Assembly: GCF_000959445.1 (NCBI RefSeq)
Contig: NZ_CP009631.1
Location: forward strand, 1,984,001 to 2,048,000
Length of the DNA: 64,000 bases
Direction: 5' to 3'
Source of the DNA: Burkholderia vietnamiensis LMG 10929
Lineage (GTDB): Bacteria; Pseudomonadota; Gammaproteobacteria; Burkholderiales; Burkholderiaceae
Of this stretch, positions 9,064 through 19,205 are shown in pieces. Positions within the stretch are counted from its first letter, which is position 1; each line of letters begins with the position of its first letter. The position numbers and the translations under genes are program-made. The notes below the pieces were generated by a model, which ran no database searches, was not told the origin of the DNA, and saw nothing but the letters and a program-made list of their open reading frames with translations.

Positions 9064-9477
9064 ATGCGCCATGTATTCGTCTACGGCACGTTGCGAGCAG
9101 GCGAGGCCAACGACATCGGCCATGCGGCCGCGCGCCACGGCATCCCTGCGCCCACGCTCCTCGGAGCCATCGCGCTGCCCGGCGAACTGTACGATTTCGG
9201 CACTTATCCAGGCATGGTGGCCGGTGCGGCCGGTCAGTCGCTCGTGTGGGGCGACGTGTACGCGGTCGACGAACTGTTGCTGCCCGTGCTCGACGAGATC
9301 GAACGCGTCTATCCCGGCGTCGACACGTTGTTCCGGCAGGAACCGGTGACCGTCGAACTCGGCGGCCGAGCCTATGCGTGCGTGTACTACCCGGTCGCCG
9401 CGCATGCGGCCGCCGACCGCCCGCGCATCGCGTCCGGCGACTGGGTCCAGCATCGCCGCGAGCGCGAAGCGGCCTGA
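9064..9477 (+). CDS. Gamma-glutamylcyclotransferase-like (GGCT/YtfP) family protein
   Basis: 137 residues. The opening MRHVFVYGTLR contains the YGTL substrate-pocket signature of the GGCT-like fold. The conserved LDEIERVYPG stretch near 79-88 contains the likely catalytic glutamate. Characterised relatives make 5-oxoproline from gamma-glutamyl peptides or amines, but many bacterial members are uncharacterised. The start is set by AGGAG nine bases ahead of the ATG at 9064; the frame is open further upstream without conservation. Confidence 0.8.
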   Translation: MRHVFVYGTLRAGEANDIGHAAARHGIPAPTLLGAIALPGELYDFGTYPGMVAGAAGQSLVWGDVYAVDELLLPVLDEIERVYPGVDTLFRQEPVTVELGGRAYACVYYPVAAHAAADRPRIASGDWVQHRREREAA

Positions 9478-9522
9478 GCCTGCGCGCCGCGCACGCGCAC
9501 GCTCCCGCTCACGCGGCCAGCG

Positions 9523-9546
9523 AAAAAAAAGCGCCCCGCGGGGCGC
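9523..9546 (-). terminator. Terminator after aceB
   Basis: Read on the minus strand, the 16-base perfect palindrome GCGCCCCGCGGGGCGC (9531-9546) is followed by eight T (9523-9530). It lies about 80 bases past the aceB stop. Confidence 0.85.
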
Positions 9547-9627
9547 CTGGTCCAGCCGGCCGCCGTGTCGCACGGCCGGCGGCGGCCTGGCGGCGTCGGC
9601 CGGATCCCGCAGGATCCGGCCGCGCGG

Positions 9628-11220
9628 TCAGATTTCCTCGTACAGCGGCAGCGTCAGGAATTCGGTGAAGCCTTCCGACGTCGACATCTGTTCGAAGATC
9701 GCCGCGGCCCGCTCGTACGGCTGCGTGTTGCCGCCGACCGAGCGCTTCACGTTCTCCAGCTCGGCCTTCGTGTATTCGCGCACGAGCTCGGCGGTCACCT
9801 TGCGGCCGTCGTCGAGTACGCCCTTCGGCGAGCGGATCCACTGCCATACCTGCGAGCGCGAGATTTCCGCGGTGGCTGCGTCTTCCATCAGGTTGTGGAT
9901 CGGCACGCAGCCGTTGCCGTCGAGCCACGCGCCGAGGTAGTGGATGCCGACGTTGATGTTGTTGCGCAGGCCGGCTTCGGTGATCGGCGCTTCCGGCTGG
10001 AAATCGAGCAGGTTGCGGCCTTCGATCTGCACGTCGTCGCGCTGCTTGCCGATCTGGTTCGGCTTGTCGCCGAGCACCTTGACGAATTCCTCCATCGCGA
10101 TCGGCACCAGGCCCGGATGCGCGACCCAGCCACCGTCGTAGCCGTCGGTCGCGTCGCGCTGCTTGTCCGAGCGCACGCCGCCCATCGCCTTGTCGTTCGC
10201 TTCCGGATCGTTCTTGATCGGAATCAGCGCGCTCATCCCGCCGATCGCCGGCGCGTTGCGCTTGTGGCAGGTCTTCAGCAGCAGCAGCGCGTATGCGCGC
10301 ATGAACGGCACCGTCATCGTGATCTTCGAGCGATCGGCCAGGCAGAAGTCGCGGTCATTCTTGAACTTCTTGATCGCCGAGAAGATGTAGTCCCAGCGGC
10401 CGGCGTTCAGGCCCGAGCTGTGTTCACGCAGTTCGTACAGGATCTCGTCCATCTCGAACGCGGCGAGGATCGTCTCGATCAGCACCGTCGCGCGGATCGT
10501 GCCGCGCGGGATGCCGACCGCTTCCTGCGCGGCGACGAAGATGTCGTTCCACAGGCGCGCCTCGAGATGGCTTTCCATCTTCGGCAGATAGAAGTATGGG
10601 CCCGAGCCGCGCGCAATCAGTTCCTTCGCGTTGTGGAACAGGTACAGCGCGAAATCGAAGATCCCGCCAGACACGCGCTGGCCGTCGACCGTCACGTGCT
10701 TTTCGTCGAGGTGCCAGCCGCGCGGACGCACGATCAGCGTCGCGACCTTGTCGTTCAGCTTGTAGGACTTGCCGTTCTGCTCGAGCGAGATCGTGCGGCG
10801 CACCGCGTCCTTCAGGTTGATCTGGCCGTCGATCTGGTTGGTCCAGCTCGGCGCGTTCGAATCCTCGAAGTCGGTCATGTACGAGTCCGCGCCCGAATTC
10901 AGCGCGTTGATGATCATCTTGCGCTCGACGGGGCCGGTGATTTCGACACGGCGGCATTGCAGGTCGGCCGGCAGCGGCGCGACCTTCCAGTCGCCTTCGC
11001 GGATCGCCTTCGTATCGGCGAGGAAATCGGGGCGCTCGCCGGCGTCGAGGCGCTTCGTGCGCTCGACGCGCGCCTGCAGCAGCGCCTGGCGACGCGGCTC
11101 GAATGCGCGATGCAGCGCCGCGACGACGGCGAGCGCGTCGGGCGTCAGGATCGCTTCGTAGCCCGGCTTGATTTCGCCGGTGATCGCCATGCCTTGCGGC
11201 AGCGTGATCGGGGTGCTCAT
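9628..11220 (-). CDS. aceB: Malate synthase A (glyoxylate shunt)
   Basis: 530 residues, typical for malate synthase A. It condenses glyoxylate with acetyl-CoA to malate. The family signature [16 protein letters not shown] is present, as is [13 protein letters not shown] in the barrel core. The start is the ATG at 11220, nine bases after AAGGAG; an ATG three codons upstream directly abuts that Shine-Dalgarno and is unlikely. It follows a haloacid dehalogenase gene by 67 bases on the same strand, so the two may be co-transcribed. The partner enzyme isocitrate lyase is encoded about 2.7 kb away, also on minus but in a separate unit. Confidence 0.96.
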   Translation of the reverse strand: MSTPITLPQGMAITGEIKPGYEAILTPDALAVVAALHRAFEPRRQALLQARVERTKRLDAGERPDFLADTKAIREGDWKVAPLPADLQCRRVEITGPVERKMIINALNSGADSYMTDFEDSNAPSWTNQIDGQINLKDAVRRTISLEQNGKSYKLNDKVATLIVRPRGWHLDEKHVTVDGQRVSGGIFDFALYLFHNAKELIARGSGPYFYLPKMESHLEARLWNDIFVAAQEAVGIPRGTIRATVLIETILAAFEMDEILYELREHSSGLNAGRWDYIFSAIKKFKNDRDFCLADRSKITMTVPFMRAYALLLLKTCHKRNAPAIGGMSALIPIKNDPEANDKAMGGVRSDKQRDATDGYDGGWVAHPGLVPIAMEEFVKVLGDKPNQIGKQRDDVQIEGRNLLDFQPEAPITEAGLRNNINVGIHYLGAWLDGNGCVPIHNLMEDAATAEISRSQVWQWIRSPKGVLDDGRKVTAELVREYTKAELENVKRSVGGNTQPYERAAAIFEQMSTSEGFTEFLTLPLYEEI

Positions 11221-11287
11221 GAGTGTCATCTCCTTGGTCGGTCAGTTGCGGTTTCGGTGAAAGGGTGAGGCGGCAGCGCGGCGCGCG

Positions 11288-12049
11288 TCATGCGCCCGGG
11301 CCGGGGCGCGCGCGGTTGGCCGGTCTGCCGGACGAAGCCGGGGTGGCGAGGAATGCGAGCAGGTCGGCCATGCCGCTGCCGGTGCCGTCGGGCGACACGC
11401 CGAGCTCGTCGGCGGGCGCGCCGGTGCGGTTCAGCCAGAACGTCGTGTAGCCGAACCAGGCGGCGCCCGCGACGTCCCACGCGTTCGACGACACGAACAC
11501 GAGCTCGCGCGGCCGCGCGCCGAAGGCGGTGGTGCCGAGCGCATACGCGAGCGGGCTCGGCTTGTACGCGCGCACGGTGTCGGCGGACAGCACGCGATCG
11601 AACAGGCCGGCCATGCCGGCGCTCTTGACCGCGATGTCGAGCATGTCGGGGTTGCCGTTCGACAGGATCGCGAGCGCCGGGCGCGGTTCGAGCGCGCGCA
11701 ACCGGCGCAGCGCGGGCACCGTGTCGGGATAGGTCGACAGGCATGCGTATTGGTCCATCAGCCGCTTTTCGGCCGCGCTGTTCAGCGCGAGGCCGAGCGC
11801 GCGTGCGGCGAAGCGCAGCGCGTCGAGCGTGATGTCGCGAAACGGGCGATAGCGCGCGCCGGCCGGATCGGCGAGCGTGCGCAACTGCGAATATTCGATC
11901 TGCTTGCGCCGCCACAGCTGCGACAGCCGGTCGCCGTGACCGGGAAACATCTGCTCGGCCGCGGCCACGACCGCATGCACGTCGAACAACGTGCCGAATG
12001 CGTCGAACAGGATGGCGGCGGGAGAGGAGAGTGTCGTTGTGGCCGACAT
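11288..12049 (-). CDS. Haloacid dehalogenase, type II (L-2-haloacid dehalogenase family)
   Basis: 253 residues of the HAD superfamily. Nucleophile D16 lies in FDAFGTLFD; motif II is LSNGNPD; the motif III lysine is in YKPSPLAY; SSNAWDVAGA is the signature of the L-2-haloacid dehalogenase branch. Family members hydrolyse 2-haloacids, for example chloroacetate to glycolate. GGAG precedes the ATG. It is immediately upstream of aceB and divergent from a LysR regulator. The native substrate is unproven and could be another small organic acid ester or phosphate. The C-terminal tail is Pro/Ala/Gly-rich and probably disordered. Confidence 0.82.
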   Translation of the reverse strand: MSATTTLSSPAAILFDAFGTLFDVHAVVAAAEQMFPGHGDRLSQLWRRKQIEYSQLRTLADPAGARYRPFRDITLDALRFAARALGLALNSAAEKRLMDQYACLSTYPDTVPALRRLRALEPRPALAILSNGNPDMLDIAVKSAGMAGLFDRVLSADTVRAYKPSPLAYALGTTAFGARPRELVFVSSNAWDVAGAAWFGYTTFWLNRTGAPADELGVSPDGTGSGMADLLAFLATPASSGRPANRARPGPGA

Positions 12050-12206
12050 AGCCTTGCGCTCCAGTTTCAGAGGTCGAATCGATTCTATTCGTGATCGCTG
12101 CTTCTAAAAAAGACGCGAATCATCACTTGATTTTTTACTTTCACATACATAATCTTGGTCGCTCAGACGAATTGAAGGGCGGCGGCGCCGTCGCCCGTTG
12201 CGAGTC
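12050..12206. promoter_or_regulatory. Divergent promoter region between haloacid dehalogenase and LysR genes
   Basis: 157 bases, clearly AT-richer than its flanks, between divergent starts. A candidate minus-strand -10 box TAGAAT occupies 12082-12087, and CGAAT/ATTCG arms at about 12075-12091 form a small inverted repeat. A LysR-type operator is expected here, but no certain T-N11-A box was identified. Confidence 0.4.
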
Positions 12207-13112
12207 ATGGACCGGTTCAAGCAGATCGAAACGTTCGCCGCGGTCGCGGCGAAGGGCAGCCTGTCGGCGGCCGCGCACGCGGAGGGCGTCGCGCCGGCGA
12301 TCATCGGCCGCCGCCTCGACGCGCTCGAGGAGCGGCTCGGCGTGAAGCTGCTGGTGCGCACGACACGCAAGCTCACGCTGACCTTCGAAGGCTCGGCGTT
12401 CCTCGAGGATTGCCAGCGGATCATCAACGACATGCAGAACGCCGAAGCCAGCGTGTCGGCGGGCGGCGTGAAGGCGAGCGGCCATCTGCGCATCTCCGCG
12501 CCGGCGGGCTTCGGGCGGCGTCACGTCGCGCCGCTCGTGCCGGAGTTCAGCGGCGCGCATCCGGACGTATCGGTCACGCTCGACCTGTCCGACCGGATGG
12601 TCGACCTCGTCAACGAAGGGTTCGATTGCGCGGTGCGGCTCGGCGAGCTGCCCGATTCGTCGCTGGTGTCGCTGAAACTGGGCGAGAACCGCCGCGTGTG
12701 CGTCGCGTCGCCCGCGTATCTCGCGCGCCGCGGCACGCCGGCGACGCTCGCCGAGCTCGCGCGCCACAACTGCCTGGCGCTTGCCGCCAACGCGAACCAG
12801 CAGCGCGGCTGGACGTTCCAGGAGGACGGCAAGGTCGTGTCGATCCGCGTGAGCGGCACGATGGAGTGCTCGGACGGCGCGGTGCTGCACGAATGGTGTC
12901 TCGCCGGCTACGGCCTCGCCTGGCGCTCGTGGTGGGAGGTCGGCGACGACGTCGCGGCCGGCCGTCTGGTCAGCGTGCTCGACGCGTTCGCGGCGCCGCC
13001 GATCGGCATCCATGCGGTGTTTCCGCAGCGCCGCCATTTGCCGTTGCGCGTGCGGCTCTTTCTCGACTATCTGAAGCACACGTACGAACGGCCGGGGTAT
13101 TGGGGCGCATAG
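12207..13112 (+). CDS. LysR family transcriptional regulator
   Basis: 301 residues. The N-terminal winged helix-turn-helix (about 1-60: FKQIETFAAVAAKGSLSAAA ... LGVKLLVRTTRKL) is followed by a periplasmic-binding-protein-like effector domain (about 90-295) of the CrgA-like class. It is divergent from the haloacid dehalogenase-aceB pair, the classical arrangement for a LysR regulator and its target. The start at 12207 (MDRFKQIE) fits the family; another ATG three codons upstream is possible. Effector unknown. Confidence 0.85.
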   Translation: MDRFKQIETFAAVAAKGSLSAAAHAEGVAPAIIGRRLDALEERLGVKLLVRTTRKLTLTFEGSAFLEDCQRIINDMQNAEASVSAGGVKASGHLRISAPAGFGRRHVAPLVPEFSGAHPDVSVTLDLSDRMVDLVNEGFDCAVRLGELPDSSLVSLKLGENRRVCVASPAYLARRGTPATLAELARHNCLALAANANQQRGWTFQEDGKVVSIRVSGTMECSDGAVLHEWCLAGYGLAWRSWWEVGDDVAAGRLVSVLDAFAAPPIGIHAVFPQRRHLPLRVRLFLDYLKHTYERPGYWGA

Positions 13113-13286
13113 GGCGCATGGCATGCTGCCGCGTCGTCCCGCGCGTTTCCGATATGAGGGCGAACCCGCTGCCGGCGTCGGCAGCCGGGTTTCGCGCACT
13201 ACAATCGAAGCTGGCGTGCGCGACGTTCCGCGGCGGCTTGGCTCGCGGACGCGGCGCGCGCGGTCCGACTGACGCAGGAGGGCGCG

Positions 13287-13721
13287 ATGTTCCGGCACAT
13301 CCTCGTTCCAACTGACGGCTCCGAGCTGTCGCAGAAGGCGATCGACGGCGCGATCGATCTCGCGCGTGCGGTCGGCGCGCGCGTCACCGCCTATGCGTGC
13401 CTGCCGCAGTACCCGTACTCGCCGTTTTCCGAGGTGATCATCGAGCCGCCGGCCGATTTCCGGGCCCGCAGCGAGCGCGAGGCGCGCGCGCATCTCGACG
13501 ACGTGCAGGCCGCCGCGAAGGCGGCCGGCGTCGCATGCGACAGCTGGACGAGCGTGCATCCGTCGCCGTACCTCGGCATCATCGAGGCGGCCGAGCGCGG
13601 CGGCTGCGACGTGATCTTCATGGCGTCCCACGGACGTCGCGGGCTCGGCAGCCTGCTGATCGGCAGCGAAACGCAACGCGTGCTGACCCATACGAAAATT
13701 CCGGTGATCGTCTATCGGTAA
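13287..13721 (+). CDS. Universal stress protein, UspA family
   Basis: 144-residue single Usp domain. It starts MFRHILVPTDGSELS and ends with the nucleotide-binding loop GRRGLGSLLIGSETQRVL and HTKIPVIVYR, so it is likely an ATP-binding Usp. The ATG is preceded by AGGAGG. A TACAAT box at 13200-13205 could be the -10 of its promoter. It sits between the LysR gene and isocitrate lyase; its role is probably general stress or starvation response. Confidence 0.88.
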   Translation: MFRHILVPTDGSELSQKAIDGAIDLARAVGARVTAYACLPQYPYSPFSEVIIEPPADFRARSEREARAHLDDVQAAAKAAGVACDSWTSVHPSPYLGIIEAAERGGCDVIFMASHGRRGLGSLLIGSETQRVLTHTKIPVIVYR

Positions 13722-13745
13722 CGGCGGCGGCCTCGGCGCTACGGC

Positions 13746-13786
13746 CGTACGACCGTACGACCGTACGACCGTACGACCGTACGACC
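13746..13786. repeat. Five tandem copies of an 8-base repeat, CGTACGAC
   Basis: Five perfect head-to-tail copies of CGTACGAC at 13746-13785, each containing the palindrome CGTACG, in the gap between uspA and aceA (convergent). No gene or terminator function is apparent; the aceA terminator begins just downstream. Confidence 0.9.
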
Positions 13787-13792
13787 GCGCCG

Positions 13793-13823
13793 AAAAAGGG
13801 CGCGCCGGACCAGGCCGGCGCGC
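13793..13823 (-). terminator. Terminator after aceA
   Basis: On the minus strand, GCGCGCCGG (plus 13815-13823) and CCGGCGCGC (plus 13800-13808) form a 9-base stem with a 6-base loop, followed by CC and TTTTT. It is 100 bases beyond the aceA stop. Confidence 0.8.
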
Positions 13824-13923
13824 GTCGTTGCAGGCGGCCGAAGCCGCGCGGCCGGTCGCGCGACTTTCGTCGCGCGCCTGCCGTCTCCTCCCTGATTGTT
13901 GTCCGGTGCGGTGCTGGCGCGCC

Positions 13924-15231
<1,308 letters not shown>

Positions 15232-15600
15232 GATGTGCTCCTTGATACGGTGTATTGCCTGATGGTTCGAATCGGACGCTGACGATGCTGTTTCGCGAGA
15301 CCGGTGAAGGTGGCGAAGTCTTGTATAAGAGTCTAGGCAAACCGCCGGAGCGGAAACAGAGGCTTTTCGGAACCCGATGAAATTTTTTAACCGTTATGAA
15401 TCAGTGGGATATGCGGAGCGTGTCGCATTGAGAAACGGGTTTTTCCATCACGCAACGGCGCGGGTTGTGCCACGCAGCATGATTTTTTACGACGCAAAAA
15501 AATTTCCCGCATCGTGAAATGTAGCGCGAGACGAAAAAAAACCGGCGCGGGTGCGCCGGTCTTGCCGATGGCTGGGGCGGCGGGGCCGCCCGGGACGTGC
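15232..15600. other. Intergenic region upstream of aceA, containing the helicase terminator
   Basis: 369 bases without a gene. The half near aceA should hold the aceA promoter; a possible minus-strand -10 (TATACA, plus 15322-15327) is visible but lacks a convincing -35. The middle (about 15365-15530) is AT-rich with homopolymer A and T runs, suggesting regulator binding, though I recognise no operator. The far end is the terminator of the DEAD-box helicase. Confidence 0.6.
15534..15560 (-). terminator. Terminator after the DEAD-box helicase gene
   Basis: On the minus strand ACCGGCGC/GCGCCGGT (plus 15541-15548 and 15553-15560) form an 8-base stem with a 4-base loop, followed by at least seven T (15534-15540). 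Confidence 0.88.
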
Positions 15601-17151
15601 TTACGACGCCGAGTTGCTGCGACGCGGGCCGCCGCTGCGCTGGCTGTCGCGGCGCGGACCGCCGTCGCGGCTGCCGCCCGGCTTGCCGCTCCAGCCGCCG
15701 CCGTTGCCGTTGGCATTACCGCCGCCGTAGCTACGGCCATTGCCGCTGCCGTAGCCGCCGCCCGGCTTGCCGCCGAAACGGCGACCGCCGTTACCGCCGC
15801 CCGGACGGCCGCGACCGCCGCTGCCCGGCGTGCGGGTCGGTGCCTTGCGCGGCTCGAAGCCTTCGATCACGTTGACCGGCAGCGGCGAGCGCACGAAGCG
15901 CTCGATGCGCTTGAGCGCGCCTTGTTCCGCGTGGTGCACGAGGCTCACCGCGGTGCCCGAGCGACCGGCGCGGCCGGTGCGGCCGATACGGTGCACGTAG
16001 TCTTCCGCGAACTTCGGCAGGTCGTAGTTGAACACGTGCGTGATGCCGGGGATGTCGATGCCGCGGGCTGCGACGTCGGTCGCGACCAGCACGCGCACGC
16101 GACGCTCGCGCAGCGCACGGATCGTGCGGTTGCGCGCGCCCTGCGGCAGGTCGCCGTGCAGCGCGGCCGATTCGAAGCCGGCGTCGGCGAGGCGGCCGGC
16201 GAGCTGGTCGGCGTCGATCTTGGTCGCCGTGAAGATGATCGCCTGGTCGAGCGCGTCGTCGCGCAGCAGGTGATCGAGCAGGCGATCCTTGTGGTCGCGG
16301 TCGTCGACGTAGTGCACCGTTTGCGCGATGTTCGCGCGCGACTCGATCTTCGCGACGATCTCGATGCGCTCCGGGTTGTTCAGCAGACGGCTCGTCAGCG
16401 AACCGATCTTGCCGTCGAGCGTGGCCGAGAACAGCATCGTCTGGCGCGACGCGGGCGTCGCGGCGACGATCGTTTCGATGTCGTCGATGAAGCCCATGTC
16501 GAGCATGCGGTCGGCTTCGTCGAGCACGAGCATCTTCAGTTCCGACAGGTCGATGCGGCCGCGCTCGAGGTGGTCGAGCAGGCGGCCCGGCGTCGCGACG
16601 AGGATCTCGGGGTTCTTCGCGAGCAGCATCAGCTGCTGGCCGTAGGCCACGCCGCCGAGGATGCTGACCGTGCGCAGGCGACGCAGGTGCTTGCCGTAGG
16701 TCGTCGCGGCCGTGGTGACCTGCATCGCGAGTTCGCGGGTCGGCGTCAGCACGAGCAGGCTCGGACGAGCGACCGGTTGCGGGCGGCGCGCACGGCGGTC
16801 GCCCTGGTTCGGTTCACGCGGCGCGCGCGGTTGCTGCGCCTGCGATTTCTGGAGCTGCGCGAAGCGTTCGATCGCGGGCAGCATGAAGGCGGCCGTTTTG
16901 CCCGAACCGGTCGGGCTCGATACCAGTAGATCCCGGCCGGCGATACCGGCCGGAATCGCGCGCTGCTGCACCGGCGTCGGCTTGGCGTAGCCGGCTGCCT
17001 CCAGCGCGGAGACGATCTCCGGCGACAGCCCGAGCGACGCGAAAGTCGGCTCGTCCGACGCCGGTTCGACTGCGGCCGGTGCGGCGGCGTCGAGACCGAG
17101 CGCCTGGTCGGCGATCGCGTTGAGCGGGCTGGTGTTGATGCTCGAAGTCAT
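15601..17151 (-). CDS. DEAD-box ATP-dependent RNA helicase, RhlE type
   Basis: 516 residues. In order: Q-motif with FASLGLSPEIV and TPVQQRAIP (about 37-67), Walker A SPTGSGKT (79-86), PTRELAMQV, ATPGRLLDHL, DEAD box in VLDEADRMLDMGF, SAT, ATDVAARGIDI and HRIGRTGRAGR. The last 75 or so residues are a Gly/Arg/Ser/Asn-rich low-complexity tail that probably binds RNA. It likely acts in ribosome assembly, RNA decay or cold adaptation. The start is the ATG at 17151 with AAGGA upstream; the frame is open 31 codons further but without conservation. A candidate promoter lies about 290 bases upstream. Confidence 0.92.
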   Translation of the reverse strand: MTSSINTSPLNAIADQALGLDAAAPAAVEPASDEPTFASLGLSPEIVSALEAAGYAKPTPVQQRAIPAGIAGRDLLVSSPTGSGKTAAFMLPAIERFAQLQKSQAQQPRAPREPNQGDRRARRPQPVARPSLLVLTPTRELAMQVTTAATTYGKHLRRLRTVSILGGVAYGQQLMLLAKNPEILVATPGRLLDHLERGRIDLSELKMLVLDEADRMLDMGFIDDIETIVAATPASRQTMLFSATLDGKIGSLTSRLLNNPERIEIVAKIESRANIAQTVHYVDDRDHKDRLLDHLLRDDALDQAIIFTATKIDADQLAGRLADAGFESAALHGDLPQGARNRTIRALRERRVRVLVATDVAARGIDIPGITHVFNYDLPKFAEDYVHRIGRTGRAGRSGTAVSLVHHAEQGALKRIERFVRSPLPVNVIEGFEPRKAPTRTPGSGGRGRPGGGNGGRRFGGKPGGGYGSGNGRSYGGGNANGNGGGWSGKPGGSRDGGPRRDSQRSGGPRRSNSAS

Positions 17152-17510
17152 AACAATCCTTGAAACACAGTGGGTGAAACGTCGGCGCCAATCGCGCATA
17201 CCCAAGTCGTCGGATTCAGCGAGCAAATCGGGAAACGGGTGCAATCCGCCGAACCGTCGGCGGATGAGGCATTAGAAGCTGTTTTGGGTGCGGCGCGCTT
17301 CTGGAGCGGGGCCGCCAGCCTGATACGTGACGACCGCGAGGGTCGAAGCAGGAGGGGACAGGTTCTAAACCGGATTGGAGCTTAACGCTACGAGGCGTCG
17401 TGCCGGAACGGCTTACGAGCCGAGCGCGGGAGGTGACGCAGCCAGCATTATAAGGAAATTTGCTGCGCTGCGCCACTGATTTGAGCAGTCCTTGCGGCGG
17501 GAGGGCCCGA
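17152..17510. other. Long upstream region of the DEAD-box helicase
   Basis: 359 bases without a recognisable gene between the helicase start and the acyl-CoA-binding protein stop, both on minus. A perfect minus-strand TATAAT (plus 17447-17452) would start a transcript with a leader of about 290 bases; no good -35 accompanies it. The leader is GC-rich with several potential stem-loops and no convincing ORF. Confidence 0.55.
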
Positions 17511-17780
17511 TCAGGACGCCGTGCCGTTCTTCAGCGATTCGACCAGCTCGATGTATTGCTGCTTCGCCGCGTCCTGCGACGTGCCTTTCAGCGCTTCCCA
17601 CGCGTCGTACTTGTACTTGCCGACGATGTCGGTGAAGCCCGGCTTGTCGCCGTGCGCGTCGCCGTCGGTCGCCTGCTTGAACAGCGCGTACAGACGCAGC
17701 AGCGTCAGGTTGCCCGGGCGCTCGGTCAGTTGCTTGACGTCGATCTGGGCCTGGTCGAATTGGGCGGTGAGGTCGCTCAT
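17511..17780 (-). CDS. Acyl-CoA-binding protein (ACBP)
   Basis: 89 residues, the standard ACBP length. The four-helix fold signature is visible: FKQATDGDAHGDKPG followed by KYKYDAWEALKGTSQDAA, which carries the acyl-CoA-contacting Lys and Tyr residues. It buffers cytosolic long-chain acyl-CoA. The start at 17780 (MSDLTAQF) has GGAG upstream; the frame continues eight codons further upstream without conservation. It is divergent from tsaB. Confidence 0.9.
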   Translation of the reverse strand: MSDLTAQFDQAQIDVKQLTERPGNLTLLRLYALFKQATDGDAHGDKPGFTDIVGKYKYDAWEALKGTSQDAAKQQYIELVESLKNGTAS

Positions 17781-17936
17781 CGCGTGTCTCCGTAAATAGT
17801 TCACTAAGGGTTTCAGGTCCGGCCGATCTTAACAAGCGCCGCGCCGCGCGGGGTCGAGCGATCCTTCCAAACCGCCCGCGGCGCGCCGCGCGCCCCGCGA
17901 TCGTCGCCGAACGCCCGTCGGAGCGGGGCGCCGCAT

Positions 17937-17942
17937 TACAAT
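17937..17942 (+). promoter_or_regulatory. Candidate -10 box immediately upstream of tsaB
   Basis: TACAAT at 17937-17942, seven bases before the ATG at 17950. If used, transcription would begin at or next to that ATG. No good -35 is visible. Confidence 0.35.
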
Positions 17943-18708
17943 GTCGGCCATGACGCAAACAGTGCTCCTCGCCATCGATACGTCGACCGAATACTGCTCG
18001 GTCGCGCTGCTGCGCTCGGCTCCGGCCGACGCCGCCGTTTCCTCCCCGCAAACCTGGGTCCGCCACGAGCTGACGGGCGCCGTGTCCAGCACCCGCGTGC
18101 TGCCGGCCGTCCAGGAGCTTTTCGCCGAATCGGGCCTCGCGCTCGCCGATTGCGATGCGATCGCGTTCGGCGCGGGCCCCGGCTCGTTCACCGGCCTGCG
18201 TACCGCGACCGGCATCACGCAGGGTCTCGCGTTCGGCCGCGGGCTGCCGGTCGTGCCGGTCGGCACGCTGCTCGTTTGCGCCGAGCACGCGCGGCTGCGC
18301 GCGCCGGGCACGACGCGCGTGCTGGCCGCGCTCGATGCGCGGATGGACGAGGCGTACTGGGCCGATTTCGCGTGGGACGAGCGCGCGGGCGACTGGCAGA
18401 CGCTGCATCCGGCGGCGCTCGATGCGCCGGGCGCGGTCGGCGTGCCCGATGCGCCGTTCACGCTCGCGGGCAACGCCGCCGCCGCGTTCGGTGCGCAATT
18501 GCCGGCTGCCGCACGGGCGGCCGTGATCGACGGCGAAGCGCTGCCGCATGCGCTGGCGCTCGCGCATGTCGCGCTGCGCGCGTTCCGCGCCGGCCGCACG
18601 GTGCCGGCCGAGCATGCCGCGCCCGAATACGTGCGCGACAAGGTCGCGCAGACCACCGCCGAACGCATGGCCGCGCGCGCCGCGCAGGCAGGCGGAGCGA
18701 AGCCATGA
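17941..18708 (+). CDS. tsaB: tRNA threonylcarbamoyladenosine biosynthesis protein TsaB
   Basis: 255 residues. TsaB is the non-catalytic partner of TsaD in forming t6A37 on ANN-decoding tRNAs. The actin-like ATPase-fold N-terminus [16 protein letters not shown] and the [22 protein letters not shown] motif are diagnostic. The start may instead be the ATG at 17950 (MTQTVLLA), three codons in. The stop overlaps the rimI start (ATGA), so tsaB and rimI are translationally coupled, as in many proteobacteria. Confidence 0.94.
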   Translation: MSAMTQTVLLAIDTSTEYCSVALLRSAPADAAVSSPQTWVRHELTGAVSSTRVLPAVQELFAESGLALADCDAIAFGAGPGSFTGLRTATGITQGLAFGRGLPVVPVGTLLVCAEHARLRAPGTTRVLAALDARMDEAYWADFAWDERAGDWQTLHPAALDAPGAVGVPDAPFTLAGNAAAAFGAQLPAAARAAVIDGEALPHALALAHVALRAFRAGRTVPAEHAAPEYVRDKVAQTTAERMAARAAQAGGAKP

Positions 18709-19205
18709 CGGGCGTGTTGCTCAGCGATCGCTACCTGTCGCCGATGACCGATGCCGATCTCGACGAAGTCGTCGCGATCGAGCAGGTCGCGTACGAATTC
18801 CCGTGGAGCCGCGGCAACTTCGAGGATTCGCTGCGCAACGGTTATTTCGGCGTGTGTCTGCGGCACGTGACCGGCGCGCTCGTCGGCTATTGCGTGCTGA
18901 TGCCGGTGATCGACGAGATGCATTTGTTGAATCTGTGCGTCGCGCCGGCCGTTCAGCAATCGGGCGCGGGCCTCGCGCTGCTGCGCGAAGCGGTGCGCAT
19001 CGCGCGCGCGGAACGGCTCGACGGCGTGTTGCTCGAGGTGCGGCCGTCCAATGCGCGCGCGATCCATCTGTACGAGCGCTTCGGCTTCGCGACGATCGGC
19101 CGGCGCAAGAACTACTATCCGGCGAAGCATCGCAGCCGCGAGGACGCGATCGTGATGCGTCTGACGTTGAACACGGACGAGGGGGACGCGCATGGCGTGG
19201 GCTGA
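18705..19205 (+). CDS. rimI: Ribosomal protein S18 alanine N-acetyltransferase RimI
   Basis: 166-residue GNAT protein. [19 protein letters not shown] contains the Q-x-x-G-x-G acetyl-CoA loop, and [17 protein letters not shown] is the RimI-typical second half, followed by KNYYPAKH...EDAIVM. The family acetylates the N-terminal alanine of ribosomal protein S18. The start overlaps the tsaB stop by four bases, and its 3' end overlaps the next gene by 14 bases. Confidence 0.93.
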   Translation: MTGVLLSDRYLSPMTDADLDEVVAIEQVAYEFPWSRGNFEDSLRNGYFGVCLRHVTGALVGYCVLMPVIDEMHLLNLCVAPAVQQSGAGLALLREAVRIARAERLDGVLLEVRPSNARAIHLYERFGFATIGRRKNYYPAKHRSREDAIVMRLTLNTDEGDAHGVG

